A stretch of DNA of 64,000 bases from CAWFPR01 sp963817635 (GTDB lineage Bacteria > Acidobacteriota > Vicinamibacteria > Vicinamibacterales > 2-12-FULL-66-21): positions 1 through 64,000 of the forward strand of contig CAWFPR010000017.1 in NCBI GenBank assembly GCA_963817635.1, in the 5' to 3' direction. The translations under genes and the position numbers were made by a program. Below the pieces are notes generated by a model. That model saw only the letters and a program-made list of their open reading frames with translations. It was not told where the DNA came from and ran no database searches. Shown piece after piece: positions 21,485-30,891 of the stretch (position 1 is its first letter; each line of letters begins with the position of its first letter).

Positions 21485-22471
21485 TCAGTTCGTGATGGCC
21501 TGATTCGCCAGTTCCTCGAGGCTGACGGTCGCGGGGCCGAACTTGCCGACGACGATCCCGGCGGCGCGATTGGCCAGGCGTGCGGCTTCGACGAGGGACG
21601 CGCCGGCGGCCAGCGCCAGCGTCATCGTGGCGATGACGGTGTCTCCGGCGCCCGTCACGTCCGACACTTCGCGCGCCTCTGCCTCGAGTTCGGCATCCCC
21701 GTCAGGGCCGAGCAGCCACATACCCTGCTCGCCGCGCGTGATGAGCACGCTCTCGCATCCGGCGCGATCGCGGAACCGGCGCGCGGCCGCACGCGCTTCC
21801 CCGGACGTGCGGATCCGCATGTGGGTCACGGCTTCCGCCTCGTGGTGGTTCGGCGTCACGACCGTGGCGCCGGCGTAGTAGTCGATGTGCGGCACCTTCG
21901 GATCGACGAGCAGCGGCACGCCGTGCGTCCGCGCGGCGGCGAGTGCCGCGGCGGCCACACCTTGCGAGATCGTGCCCTTGAGGTAGTCGGAGACGAGAAT
22001 GGCGTCCGCCGTGGCGGCGAGCGCGTGGATGCGGCCGATCACGTCCGCTTCGACGGCGCCGCCGGCCTCCCGGTCGCTCTCGTAGTCGATCCGCGCCACC
22101 TGCTGGTTTCTCGTCGTCACGACGCGGAGCTTCCGTGTGGTACAGCGTTCGGGGTCCGTGACGAGTCCCGTGGCGCCGATGGCGAGCGCGCCGAGATCGT
22201 CGCGCAGCCGGGCCGCCTCGCCGTCCTGGCCCACGATGCCGACGAGTTCGACGCGCCCGCCGAGCGCCGCCACGTTGTGCGCGACGTTGGCCGCCCCGCC
22301 AAGGCGAAAGGCCTCGTGGTCGAACTGCACGACCGGGACGGGGGCTTCGGGGGAGATGCGCTCGACACGCCCGATGACGAAATGATCCAGCATCACGTCG
22401 CCGACGATCAGGACGGTCCGCCCGGGCAGGCGAGCGAGCACGCTGGAGGCGATTCGGTCGGTCTCAGGCAC
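21485..22471 (-). CDS. rfaE1: D-glycero-beta-D-manno-heptose-7-phosphate kinase
   Basis: Ribokinase-fold (PfkB) sugar kinase of 328 residues that makes heptose-1,7-bisphosphate for LPS inner-core heptose. It has GDVMLDHFVIGRVERISPEAP at the start, the RLGGAANVAHN substrate loop and the anion-hole motif DVTGAGDT. It ends after the kinase fold, so it matches the stand-alone RfaE1 or N-terminal half of HldE; the adenylyltransferase domain is not fused. It overlaps the O-antigen ligase gene by eight bases and is last in the operon. Confidence 0.9.
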   Translation of the reverse strand: MPETDRIASSVLARLPGRTVLIVGDVMLDHFVIGRVERISPEAPVPVVQFDHEAFRLGGAANVAHNVAALGGRVELVGIVGQDGEAARLRDDLGALAIGATGLVTDPERCTTRKLRVVTTRNQQVARIDYESDREAGGAVEADVIGRIHALAATADAILVSDYLKGTISQGVAAAALAAARTHGVPLLVDPKVPHIDYYAGATVVTPNHHEAEAVTHMRIRTSGEARAAARRFRDRAGCESVLITRGEQGMWLLGPDGDAELEAEAREVSDVTGAGDTVIATMTLALAAGASLVEAARLANRAAGIVVGKFGPATVSLEELANQAITN

Positions 22472-23741
22472 GGCGCAGCACGCCCGAGGCCCGTTCGGCG
22501 GCGAAGGGCAACGTCACGACGACGAGGAACAGCATCAGGACCTCGGAGTCGCCGAAGTTGTACTCGAACATGCCGGCCGCGATGAGCGCCACGACCACGG
22601 CCAGCGCGCCGGTCGTCACCGACGCGAACCCCGGACGGGCGCGCATGGCGATGAGGTCGCGCAGCAGCATGATGATGAAGGCGAGCCAAATGACGAGTGC
22701 CGGCAGCCCGCGTTCGGCCGCGATCTGGATCGGCACGTTGTGGAGGTGCGGGTTCAGCTGGTTGACGGCCCCCGGATCCCGGTAGTGCGGATACACGACG
22801 CGGACCATGTCGGGGCCGACGCCGGTCCACGGATGGTCCTTGATGATCCGCAGGCCGGACTTCAGCATCGCGACGCGGTCGCGATTCGACTGGACGCTGG
22901 CTTCGATGGTCGGGCTCATGTTCGCGTGCTGGCGTACCTCGAAGGTGGACCACAGGCGGTCAGTGAGCTGTGACGGCGCGAACGCGATGAACAGCGCGGC
23001 GAACACCGGCAGGAGGCCGAGCAGCCGGAAGTCGCGGATCAGGAACAGCACGCCGATGCCGGCGCAGGCACCGACCCACGCGTTGCGGCTGAGCGTCGCC
23101 GCCAGCGCCACGATGAGCGCCGGCATCACGAGGGACGCCCATACACGATCCGTGTTCCGGAACAGGATGCGCGCCGCCGCCAGGCAGGCCACGAACATCA
23201 GCTGGCCGGAGTAGGTCATGTACATGCCGAGCAGGCCCTGCGGCCGCCGGCCGAGATCGTCGTACTTGAGGATGCCGAACTGCGCGACGCCGACGATGGC
23301 GCTGATGGCTCCGACCGTGATCAGCACGTCGATGACCGTGACGGCGCGCTTGCCGGGCGCGACCCGGTACGCGATCGGCACGATGAAGAACAGGAGCAGC
23401 TGCTTGCAGTCAGGCAGGCTCACGCGCGGATCGATCGACAGGAACGCGGCCACGAGCGTCGCTGCCGCGTAGAGCGCGAGCGGCCAGAACATGCGCGGCG
23501 CCTCGAACCGCTCGCGTCCGCGGATGATCAGGACGAGCCAGAGGACACCGGCGATCGCAAGAAGGGATTCCGAATAGGCGATCGACAGCTGGAGCGCCGC
23601 GGCAAAGGCCAGGAACACATAGTAGGCGGCCTTCTCCAGGCCCGCCGGATGCTCGTCGTCCAGGGCGTCGGTGCTCAGGCGCACCGGAGCGCCCGTTCCG
23701 CCGCCGAAAGGACGTCTTCCGGCCTCAACGTAGTCAGACAT
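22464..23741 (-). CDS. O-antigen ligase family membrane protein
   Basis: Polytopic inner-membrane protein of 425 residues in the Wzy/WaaL superfamily, expected to join polysaccharide to lipid A core or a related acceptor. About eleven hydrophobic spans are visible. The large periplasmic loop contains HPWTGVGPDM and HLHNVPIQIAAERG, the characteristic histidine segment of these ligases. The start is placed at 23741, overlapping the end of the glycosyltransferase gene by 67 bases; a shorter form is possible. Its neighbours (GT9 and heptose kinase) support an LPS role. Confidence 0.85.
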   Translation of the reverse strand: MSDYVEAGRRPFGGGTGAPVRLSTDALDDEHPAGLEKAAYYVFLAFAAALQLSIAYSESLLAIAGVLWLVLIIRGRERFEAPRMFWPLALYAAATLVAAFLSIDPRVSLPDCKQLLLFFIVPIAYRVAPGKRAVTVIDVLITVGAISAIVGVAQFGILKYDDLGRRPQGLLGMYMTYSGQLMFVACLAAARILFRNTDRVWASLVMPALIVALAATLSRNAWVGACAGIGVLFLIRDFRLLGLLPVFAALFIAFAPSQLTDRLWSTFEVRQHANMSPTIEASVQSNRDRVAMLKSGLRIIKDHPWTGVGPDMVRVVYPHYRDPGAVNQLNPHLHNVPIQIAAERGLPALVIWLAFIIMLLRDLIAMRARPGFASVTTGALAVVVALIAAGMFEYNFGDSEVLMLFLVVVTLPFAAERASGVLRRA

Positions 23742-24748
23742 CGGAAATCGCCAGGTTCACACACCCGCTGATCGCATGGCCGGCACGGCAGACCCGTCAA
23801 CTCGACCGATTCGACCGGCACGCGGCGGTCGCGCCACGGCGCCGAACGCGCCGGTTCGGTCGGTCCGTAGATTCCCACGATCGGCGCGCTCGTCGTGGCC
23901 GCGATGTGCAGCGGCCCCGTGTCGCCGCCGACGAACAGCCGGCTGCGCGTCACGAGCGCCCGGAGTTCCGCGAGGCCGAACTCCCCGAAATCCACGACGC
24001 GCCCGGCCGCCTCTCCAAGCTCGCGCCGCGCGGCGCCGGCGATCCGGTCGGCGGCCGGCCGGTCGGACGGCCCCGAACTGAGCACGATCCGCCGCCTCGG
24101 TGAACCGCCCGCGAGCCCCGCGACGAGCCGGACGAAGGACGGCTCCGGCCAGCGCCGGAACGGATTGCCGGCGCTCACGTGCACCACGATCAACTCGTCT
24201 GCGTCCCCGATGCCCGCGTCCCGCAGCCGCCTCGCGATAACCGCGTCCGCCTGCGCGTCGGGCGCCATTTCCACCGGGTTGAGGCCCGGATCCGGCGGCG
24301 CCGCCGGCCATCCGTCGATCGCCTCCAGCAGGTCCCACTGGTTCCGCACCGAATGGCGCGCCCGCAACTGCCGTGGCCGCGCCACCGTCCGCGTATACAT
24401 CCAGCCGCGGCCCTTGATGTCGTACCCGATGCGCTGCCGCGCGCCCGATGCCCACGTCAGCCACGAGCTGCGCGGGCCGCCGTGCAGGTCGATGGCCAGG
24501 TCGTAGCGTGCCCGCCGGAGCCGCCGTGCCAGTGTGACGTCCGCCAGCACCCTCCGCCATCCTCCGCCGGGGGGAGTCGCGACGATGACTTCGTCGAGAT
24601 GAGGGTTGCCGGCCACTACCGGGGCCGCCGCCGGTTCGACCACGTAAGTCAGCCGCGCCGCCGGGAACACCTGCTTGAGCGCCCGCGGCATCGGTGTCGT
24701 GAAGACGACGTCGCCGACGAGCCGCAGGCGAATCAACAGGATGTTCAT
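23675..24748 (-). CDS. Glycosyltransferase family 9 (heptosyltransferase-like)
   Basis: Cytoplasmic GT-B enzyme of 357 residues, typical of WaaC/WaaF/WaaQ heptosyltransferases. It begins MNILLIRLRLVGDVVFTTP, the standard start of the family, and has VVHVSAGNPFRRWP and FVGGDTGPLHIAA, the ADP-heptose binding motif. A cysteine-rich tail (CRPCDQRVCEPGDFRC) is also usual for GT9 proteins. It lies 28 bases after the Trm112-like gene and overlaps the ligase gene, so the four genes form one operon. Confidence 0.9.
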   Translation of the reverse strand: MNILLIRLRLVGDVVFTTPMPRALKQVFPAARLTYVVEPAAAPVVAGNPHLDEVIVATPPGGGWRRVLADVTLARRLRRARYDLAIDLHGGPRSSWLTWASGARQRIGYDIKGRGWMYTRTVARPRQLRARHSVRNQWDLLEAIDGWPAAPPDPGLNPVEMAPDAQADAVIARRLRDAGIGDADELIVVHVSAGNPFRRWPEPSFVRLVAGLAGGSPRRRIVLSSGPSDRPAADRIAGAARRELGEAAGRVVDFGEFGLAELRALVTRSRLFVGGDTGPLHIAATTSAPIVGIYGPTEPARSAPWRDRRVPVESVELTGLPCRPCDQRVCEPGDFRCLTTLRPEDVLSAAERALRCA

Positions 24749-24776
24749 GCACGCCCCACGGGCCCGTCGCGCGGGA

Positions 24777-24947
24777 TCACTCTTCGATCGTCGCCTCGTC
24801 CATCAGCATCACGGGGATGTCGTCCTTGATCGGATAGACGCGCTTGCACGTCGCGCATTTGAGCGCGGTGCCGTTCTTGACGAGATCGACCTTCGTCTTG
24901 CAGTTCGGGCAGGCCAGTATCTCGAGCAGTTCAGGATCGACAGGCAT
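24777..24947 (-). CDS. Trm112/YcaR family small zinc-ribbon protein
   Basis: Protein of 56 residues: start VDPELLEILACPNCKTKVDL, then LKCATCKRVYPIKDDIPVML. The two CxxC pairs form a zinc ribbon, as in YcaR/Trm112 proteins, which often sit next to lipid A and LPS genes and can activate methyltransferases. The start is the ATG at 24947. It is the first gene of the envelope operon and is divergent from the TPR gene, with 122 bases between. Confidence 0.9.
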   Translation of the reverse strand: MPVDPELLEILACPNCKTKVDLVKNGTALKCATCKRVYPIKDDIPVMLMDEATIEE

Positions 24948-25069
24948 TGATGCGACTCCGGTTGGAAAACTCCGGCCACTATACCACTCAGTGTTGGGGC
25001 GGTTCGAGGACCGATCGCGCCGCCGGGGTTTGCGTCCCGCGGCCCGTGAGGGTCATTATAGGCAGTCAC

Positions 25070-26585
25070 ATGCGGACCATAGTCCTTGCTGTTCTTTGCG
25101 TCGGCCTGGCGGTCCTTCCCGGCCCCCGCCGGGGCCCAGCAGCCGGAGGCGACGCCCGGCTACTACTTCATGCTCGGCCGGCACCTTGAGAGTCTCGGGA
25201 AGATCGACGAGGCGATTGCCGCGCACCAGCACGCGATTGCGCTCCAGCCGGACTCGGCCGAGCTGCGCGCCGAGCTCGCCGGCCTGTACGCCAGGCAGGA
25301 CCGCGCACGCGAAGCGCTCGACACGGCGGAAGAGGCGCTCGCACGCGATCCGGACAATCACGAGGCCAATCGCATACTCGGTTCGGTATACGCGGCGCTC
25401 GCCGAGCAGAAGAAGCCCTTCCGGCCCGGCGACGATCCCTCGCAGTACTCCGCCAAGGCGCTCGCCGCGCTCATGAAAGCACGACGCGACGGCGTGTTCG
25501 ATGTGAGCCTCGAACTGATGCTCGGCCGCCTCGAGCTCGATGCCGGGCACCTGGACGAGGCGATCGCGAGTCTCCGGCGTGTCGTCGACGATCAGCCGGG
25601 CTATCCCCAGGCGGCGCTGATGCTGGCGGCCGCCCAGAGCGGCTCGGGCGACGACGCGGCTGCGATCCGGACCCTCGAGACGGCCGTCCAGATGAACCCG
25701 GCCTTCCCGCGCGGATACATGCGGCTGGCAGAGTTGTACGAGGACGCGCATCGCTACAAGGACGCGGCGGACGCCTATGCGGCAGCGCAGTCCGCAGCCG
25801 GCAGCCGTGGCCCCGACCTGACGCCCCAGCGGGCGACGGCGCTGCTCAACGCCGGCGATCCGGCAGCCGCCCGGGGCCTGCTCGAGAAGCGGCTCGCGGA
25901 AACGCCGTCCGGCAGTTCATCGCTGCTCTTCCTGCTCGGTCAGGCGCAGCGGCAGTTGAAGGACACGGCCGGCGCGACCGCCACGTCGGAGAAGCTGAAG
26001 GCTGACTTCCCGGGCGATCCGCGCGGCCTGTATCTCGGCGCGCAGGTGCTCGTCGACGCCGGCCGCCCGAAAGAGGCGCTGTCCGCGTACCAGGATCTGC
26101 TGAAGCTCGCGCCAGCCAACGCGTCGATCGTGTACCAGTACGCCGACCTGCTCGAGAAGAACGGCCAGCCGCGGGAGGCCGAACGCGCGCTCCGGGATCT
26201 GCTGGCGAAGGACCCGCTCGACGCCAACGCGCTCAATTCGCTTGGGTACCTGCTCGCCGAGCGCGGCGAGCGGCTCGACGAAGCGGTCGATCTCGTGCAG
26301 CGCGCCCTGAAGATCGAACCGGGCAATCCGTCGTATCTCGACAGCCTCGGGTGGGCCTACTTCCAGCAGGGCCGGCTGGATCTCGCCGACCCGCCGCTGG
26401 CCGAGGCGGCGTCGAAGTCGCCGTCCAGCTCCGCGATCCAGGATCACCTCGGCGAGCTGCGCATGAAGCAGCAGCGCTACGCGGACGCCGCCACGGCGTG
26501 GGAACGCGCGCTGGCCGGCGATGGCGGCGCCATCGACCGCGCAGCCGTCGAACGGAAGCTGCGCGAGGCGCGCACGCGCAAATGA
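25070..26585 (+). CDS. Exported TPR-repeat protein (one frameshift site near the signal peptide)
   Basis: Tetratricopeptide-repeat scaffold protein of about 504 residues. The ATG at 25070 starts a clear signal peptide (MRTIVLAVLCVGLAVLP). One extra base near 25121 separates it from the mature part, which continues APAGAQQPEATPGYYFMLG; removing it gives a normal AGA cleavage site. Without correction, translation could begin at a TTG at 25086, with a poor signal peptide. About ten TPR-like units follow (for example IDEAIAAHQHAIALQPDSAE). The protein probably acts in periplasmic or outer-membrane assembly, but its partner is unknown. It overlaps the lipoprotein gene by four bases. Confidence 0.82.
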
Positions 26586-27391
26586 CGGCGCGCCGGGCCG
26601 TCGCGCGATCGCTCGTCCTGTCGCTCGCGCTCGCCGCGGCGGGGTGCGCCCCGAAACGCCTCGTCCTCCCGGCCGGTCCCGGGACGGCTTTTCCCGGCTT
26701 CGCTGACGCCTACGTCCAGGCATCGTCTGACTGCGGGACGGTGCGGACCCTGACCGCCGCGCTGGGACTCTCGGGTCGCGCGGGCGCGACGAAACTGCGC
26801 GGCCGCATCGACGCCGGGTTCGCGGCGCCGGACGGCCTCCGTCTCGAGGGGGTGGCGCCGTTCGGCAAGCCGGTGTTCGTGCTCGTCTCACGGTCCGATT
26901 CCTCCACGCTCGTGCTGCCGCGCGACGAGCGGGTGCTTCGCGGCGCCGCGCCGGCGGCAATCGTCGAAGCGCTGGCGGGCGTGGCGCTCGGCCCGTCCGA
27001 ACTGCGGGGCATCGTTGCCGGATGCGGCCTGAGCGCGGGCGCCCCGGGCGCTGGCCGGCTCTACGAGGGAGGATGGGCCGCCGTGGACGCCGCGCTGACG
27101 ACGACCTATCTGCGCCAGGTGGACGGCCGCTGGCGGATCGGCGGCGCGACGCGCGGTCCGTTGACGATTGACTACGCCGACTTCGCCGGAGGCCGCGCCG
27201 AAACCGTGCACGTCAGGAGCGCGCCGGCGCCGGGAGACGCGTCTGCGGATCTGACGCTCAGGGTCTCGCAGCTTCAGGTCAACCTGCCGCTCGAACCGGC
27301 CGTGTTCGAGTACGACGTCCCATCCGGATGGGCCCCGCTCACGCTCGACGAACTGCGCCGCGCCGGTCCGCTCGGCGGAGGCCTGCCGTGA
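26582..27391 (+). CDS. Putative outer-membrane lipoprotein
   Basis: Protein of 269 residues with a lipoprotein signal, lipobox LAAAGC with the acylated cysteine near residue 22. The rest is beta-rich and has the LolB/DUF4292-like pattern (RGRIDAGFAAPDGLRLEG; FVLVSRSD). Position between a TPR protein gene and ispE is the usual place of LolB in proteobacteria, next to ispE, which supports a role in lipoprotein localisation. Homology to LolB is not certain from sequence alone. Its stop overlaps the ispE start (GTGA). Confidence 0.7.
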   Translation: MTARRAVARSLVLSLALAAAGCAPKRLVLPAGPGTAFPGFADAYVQASSDCGTVRTLTAALGLSGRAGATKLRGRIDAGFAAPDGLRLEGVAPFGKPVFVLVSRSDSSTLVLPRDERVLRGAAPAAIVEALAGVALGPSELRGIVAGCGLSAGAPGAGRLYEGGWAAVDAALTTTYLRQVDGRWRIGGATRGPLTIDYADFAGGRAETVHVRSAPAPGDASADLTLRVSQLQVNLPLEPAVFEYDVPSGWAPLTLDELRRAGPLGGGLP

Positions 27392-28299
27392 AGCGCCCGC
27401 TCAGGCTCGTCGTCCGCGCGCACGCCAAGGTGAACCTCGATCTGCGCGTGCTCGGTTCGCGTGCCGACGGATTTCACGAACTGCGCACCGTGTTCCAGAC
27501 CGTCGAACTGCACGACACGCTGGTCTGCAGCGAGCGTCCGGGGCCCTTCGCGGTGAAGTGCCGCACGCCCGGCGTTCCGCTCGACGACAGCAATCTCGCG
27601 TGGCGCGCCGCCGCGGCACTCTGGAAGGCGCTCGGGCGTGCCGGCGATCCGCAGGACACGGCGGTGACGATTGACAAAGTCGTGCCGCTCGAATCGGGGC
27701 TTGGCGGCGGAAGCGCCGACGCCGCGGCCACTCTGTCAGGGCTGGCGCGCCTGTGGGGCGGGGTCCCGGTGACGCTGCTGAGGGAAGTGGCCTCGGGCAT
27801 TGGCGCCGACGTGGCGTTCTTCCTTTCCGGCGGAACAGCGCTCGGCCTGGGCCGCGGCGAGGAGATCTACCCGCTGGTCGATCTGCCGCCGCACTGGATC
27901 GTGATCGTCCGCCCGCCGTTCGGCGTCTCGACGGCCGAGGCCTATGCCTGGTACGACGAAGATCGGGCGGCCGGGCTCAAAGATGATCCGCGGGAGCTGC
28001 AGGTGCTGCCCGTCCCCTGGCCGACACGGGCCGCCCAGATGGTCAACGATCTCGAGCCGCCGGTGCTCCGGCGGCATCCCGAGATCCAGGCGGTCAAGGT
28101 CGCTCTGCGCGAGGCGGGCGCCGTGGCGGCGGCGATGTCGGGCAGCGGCTCGGCTGTTTTCGGCCTGTTTCGGAGCCGCGCGGTCGCCGAGCGAATCATC
28201 CGGCCGCTTTCGAAGGGGGGCGCCCGGGCAGTCCTCACACGGACGCTCACCAGGGCCGAGTACGAACGGCGGGCCAGACCCGTTGCCAAAAGACCGTAA
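27388..28299 (+). CDS. ispE: 4-diphosphocytidyl-2-C-methyl-D-erythritol kinase
   Basis: GHMP kinase of 303 residues in the MEP isoprenoid pathway; it phosphorylates CDP-methylerythritol. It has AHAKVNLDLRVLG at the N-terminus, the ATP loop PLESGLGGGSADAAA and the third motif MSGSGSAVFG. The GTG start at 27388 overlaps the stop of the lipoprotein gene. The pathway also appears in this window as ispDF at 45848. It is followed after about 95 bases by tRNA-Gln and prs, an arrangement common in many bacteria. Confidence 0.95.
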   Translation: MKRPLRLVVRAHAKVNLDLRVLGSRADGFHELRTVFQTVELHDTLVCSERPGPFAVKCRTPGVPLDDSNLAWRAAAALWKALGRAGDPQDTAVTIDKVVPLESGLGGGSADAAATLSGLARLWGGVPVTLLREVASGIGADVAFFLSGGTALGLGRGEEIYPLVDLPPHWIVIVRPPFGVSTAEAYAWYDEDRAAGLKDDPRELQVLPVPWPTRAAQMVNDLEPPVLRRHPEIQAVKVALREAGAVAAAMSGSGSAVFGLFRSRAVAERIIRPLSKGGARAVLTRTLTRAEYERRARPVAKRP

Positions 28300-28310
28300 A
28301 ACCGTATACA
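28283..28310 (+). promoter_or_regulatory. Candidate promoter for tRNA-Gln and prs
   Basis: TTGCCA at 28283-28288 and TATACA at 28305-28310 with 16 bases between them. It overlaps the end of ispE and lies 84 bases upstream of tRNA-Gln. Confidence 0.5.
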
Positions 28311-28393
28311 CTGAACCCTTTGCGGACGTGCCGATGGCCGCGCCTGGTGGGCGTGTGGCCGGTTTTGCTGCCGCGTCGGCGGCGTCCGGTCGT

Positions 28394-28468
28394 TGGGGCG
28401 TGGCCAAGCGGTAAGGCGCGGGACTTTGGCTCCCGTATTCGGAGGTTCGAATCCTCCCGCCCCAACCA
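28394..28468 (+). tRNA. tRNA-Gln (anticodon TTG)
   Basis: Complete cloverleaf: acceptor TGGGGCG pairs with CGCCCCA, anticodon loop CTTTGGC gives TTG, T-loop GGTTCGAATCC is standard and CCA is encoded. It lies 20 bases upstream of prs and is probably co-transcribed with it. Confidence 0.97.
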
Positions 28469-28488
28469 GTCTTCTACAAGACACGTGC

Positions 28489-29433
28489 ATGAGTCGTGGC
28501 CAGTTGAAAGTCTTCTCCGGGAGCGCGCATCCGGCACTGGCGTCGGAGATTGCCGAGTTTCTCGGCGTCCCGATGGGACACGCCAGGCTGCAGCGGTTTC
28601 CGGACACCGAGTGTTCGTTTCAGATTGACGAGAACATCCGCGGCACCGATGTCTTCGTCATTCAGCCGACGTGCGCGGACGTCGATCGCCACATCATGGA
28701 ACTGTGCGTGATGATCGACGCCTTCCGGCGCTCGTCGGCCTCGCGCATCACGGCCGTGATTCCGTACTACGGCTACGCGAGGCAGGACCGCAAGGACAAG
28801 CCGCGCGTGCCGATTTCGGCCAAGCTCGTGGCGAACCTGCTGAGCGCCGCCGGGGCGAATCGCGTGCTGACGATGGACCTGCACAAGGCGCAGATCCAGG
28901 GCTTCTTCGATATTCCGGTCGATCACCTGTTCGCCGCGCCGGTGATCATCGACTACTGTTCGCGGCTGGGGATCCCGAACCTGACGATCGTGTCGCCCGA
29001 TGCGGGCGGCGCCGAGCGCGCGCGCGCGTATGCGAAGCGCCTCGACGCGGAACTCGCCATCATCGACAAGCGGCGCAGCGACGATGGAACGGCGGAAGTG
29101 ATGAACGTCATCGGCGATGTCGCCGGGCGAACCTGCATCCTCCAGGACGACATCATCGACACGGCCGGCACCATCGTGAAGGCGGCCAGCGCGCTCAAGG
29201 CGAACGGCGCCGACCGCGTGTTCGCGTCGGCGGTACACGGCGTGCTGTCGGGGCCGGCTATCGACCGGCTCGAAGCGTCGCCGATCGAGCAGGTGATCAT
29301 CACGAACACGATCGCGCTCAACGGGGAGCGCGCCCGCTGCCGGAAGATCAAGGTGCTGTCGGTGGCGCGGCTCCTGGGCCAGGCGATTCGGAGCATCCAC
29401 GAGGAAACGTCGGTATCGTCCCTGTTCGTCTAG
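28489..29433 (+). CDS. prs: Ribose-phosphate pyrophosphokinase
   Basis: Makes PRPP from ribose-5-phosphate and ATP for nucleotide, histidine and tryptophan synthesis. It has 314 residues from ATG 28489. Class I signatures are present: the ATP flexible loop region YYGYARQDRKD, the catalytic MDLHKAQIQGFFDIPVDHL segment and the PRPP loop DDIIDTAGT. It lies between tRNA-Gln and rplY, a conserved order (ispE-prs-rplY-pth) in many bacteria. Its TAG stop is the start of a GGGGCGG hairpin sequence. Confidence 0.97.
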   Translation: MSRGQLKVFSGSAHPALASEIAEFLGVPMGHARLQRFPDTECSFQIDENIRGTDVFVIQPTCADVDRHIMELCVMIDAFRRSSASRITAVIPYYGYARQDRKDKPRVPISAKLVANLLSAAGANRVLTMDLHKAQIQGFFDIPVDHLFAAPVIIDYCSRLGIPNLTIVSPDAGGAERARAYAKRLDAELAIIDKRRSDDGTAEVMNVIGDVAGRTCILQDDIIDTAGTIVKAASALKANGADRVFASAVHGVLSGPAIDRLEASPIEQVIITNTIALNGERARCRKIKVLSVARLLGQAIRSIHEETSVSSLFV

Positions 29434-29525
29434 GGGCGGCGGGAAGCCAGCGGGCTGGCCGCCGGGAGCTGAACTGAGAACTGGCTGACAGCGGGAGCTG
29501 GAAGCTGTAACTGTGAGCTGGAAGT
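29431..29525. repeat. TAGGGGCGG hairpin followed by CTGGAAGCTG-like repeats
   Basis: Starting inside the prs stop codon, GGCGGC at 29436 can pair with GCCGCC about 25 bases downstream. It is followed by a low-complexity stretch of GGGAGCTG, GAACTGG and GAGCTGGAAG words up to the rplY ribosome site. No gene is seen here. Confidence 0.6.
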
Positions 29526-29531
29526 TGATTT

Positions 29532-30230
29532 ATGGAATCCACACTGCAAGCGGTCAAGCGTGACGGACGGGGCAAGAACGAGGCGCGGCGCCTTCGCGCC
29601 AGCGGGCGGATCCCCGCGGTCGTCTACGGGGCCGAAAAAGACAAGGCCGTCGAGATCTCGGTCGATCCGAAGATGCTCCTTCGCATCCTGCACTCGGAGT
29701 CGGGTGTGAACTCGCTCATCGGCCTGCAGCTCGATGGCGCCGCGGACACGCGCGTGCTCGTCAAGGAGTACCAGGTCGATCCGGTTGACCACAGGTTGCT
29801 CCACGCCGACTTCTACCAGCTCGCCATGGACAAGCTGCTGACGGTCACCGTGCCCATCGTCATGAAGGGCGAGGCCCGGGGCGTCAAACAGCAGGGCGGG
29901 ATCGTCGATTTCGTCAATCGTGAGATTGAAATCGAATGCCTGCCGGCCGACATCCCCGAGAACATCGCAGTCGATGTTTCCGAGTTGATGCTCAACCAGG
30001 GCATTCGCGTCCGCGATCTCGCGTCGGCCGAGGGTGCCAGGTGGTCGCCCGTCTCCGAGCCTGACATGATGATCGTCCACGTCGTGGCGCTCAAGGTCGA
30101 GGAAGAGCCCGCCGCGGCCGAGGCGGTGGCCGCGCCGGTCGCCACGGCCGAACCCGAGATCATCAAGAAGGGCAAGACCGACAAGGACGACGAGAAGGAC
30201 GAGAAGAACGAGAAGAAGAAGCAGGGTTGA
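29532..30230 (+). CDS. rplY: 50S ribosomal protein L25/general stress protein Ctc
   Basis: Binds 5S rRNA in the large subunit. It has 232 residues, the long Ctc form with an N-terminal L25 domain (RRLRASGRIPAVVYG) and a C-terminal TL5-like beta domain (VDFVNREIEIECLPADIPENI). The last 25 residues are almost entirely Lys, Asp and Glu, an extension common in this type. The stop overlaps the TTG start of pth. Confidence 0.95.
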   Translation: MESTLQAVKRDGRGKNEARRLRASGRIPAVVYGAEKDKAVEISVDPKMLLRILHSESGVNSLIGLQLDGAADTRVLVKEYQVDPVDHRLLHADFYQLAMDKLLTVTVPIVMKGEARGVKQQGGIVDFVNREIEIECLPADIPENIAVDVSELMLNQGIRVRDLASAEGARWSPVSEPDMMIVHVVALKVEEEPAAAEAVAAPVATAEPEIIKKGKTDKDDEKDEKNEKKKQG

Positions 30231-30796
30231 AGCTCGTTGTCGGTCTAGGCAATCCGGGCCGCAGATACGACGGCACCCGGCACAACGCCGGCTTCGACGT
30301 GGTGGACGCGCTGGTCGCGCGCCATCATCTGGCCTGGGAGTCGGCGCCGGCCGACGCGGTGATGGCGAAATGGCGCGCCGCGTCGGCGCTCGTTGCCAAG
30401 CCGCTGACGTTCATGAACCTCAGCGGACAGGCGGTTGGCGACCTGCTCAGGTTCTACAAGATCGACCTCGCGGATCTCGTCGTCGTGGTGGACGACGTGA
30501 ACCTGGAGGTGGGCCGGTTGCGGGCGCGGTCCGAGGGGTCGGCCGGGGGTCATAACGGCCTCAAGTCGCTCATCGCGCTGCTGGGAACCGAAGCCTTTGC
30601 ACGGCTGCGAGTGGGGGTCGGGCGCGGCGACGCCCGTCGCGATCTCGCGGATCACGTGCTGGCGACGTTCGACCCGGATGAACGGGCGATCGTGGCCGAG
30701 ATGGTGGACCGCGCAGCGGACGCCGTCGAACTGTTCGTCGCCGAAGGCATTGGACCGGTGATGAACAGGTACAACAGGAAAGAAGACGCGGAATAG
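30227..30796 (+). CDS. pth: Peptidyl-tRNA hydrolase
   Basis: Releases tRNA from stalled peptidyl-tRNA. It has 189 residues. The N-terminus KLVVGLGNPGRRYDGTRHN carries the conserved Asn and catalytic His, and DDVNLEVGRLR carries the conserved Asp; GSAGGHNGLKS is the second signature. The start is a TTG at 30227 that overlaps the rplY stop (TTGA), because no ATG or GTG precedes the conserved N-terminus in this frame. Confidence 0.95.
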   Translation: MKLVVGLGNPGRRYDGTRHNAGFDVVDALVARHHLAWESAPADAVMAKWRAASALVAKPLTFMNLSGQAVGDLLRFYKIDLADLVVVVDDVNLEVGRLRARSEGSAGGHNGLKSLIALLGTEAFARLRVGVGRGDARRDLADHVLATFDPDERAIVAEMVDRAADAVELFVAEGIGPVMNRYNRKEDAE

Positions 30797-30891
30797 CACT
30801 CCAAATCTTCTCCTTGCCGTTCCCGAGTGGGTACGGCCTGTCTCGCCGAAGCGCCGGAAGGCGCGAAGGCGGAAAGTCCACAAGGAGAGTC
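30797..30891 (+). promoter_or_regulatory. Leader region of rpsF-rpsR-rplI
   Basis: This 95-base gap contains a GCGCC-GGAA-GGCGC hairpin (30851-30864) and ends in AAGGAG before rpsF. Such leaders can carry an S6:S18-binding autogenous regulatory structure, but I could not confirm its specific motif by eye. Confidence 0.3.
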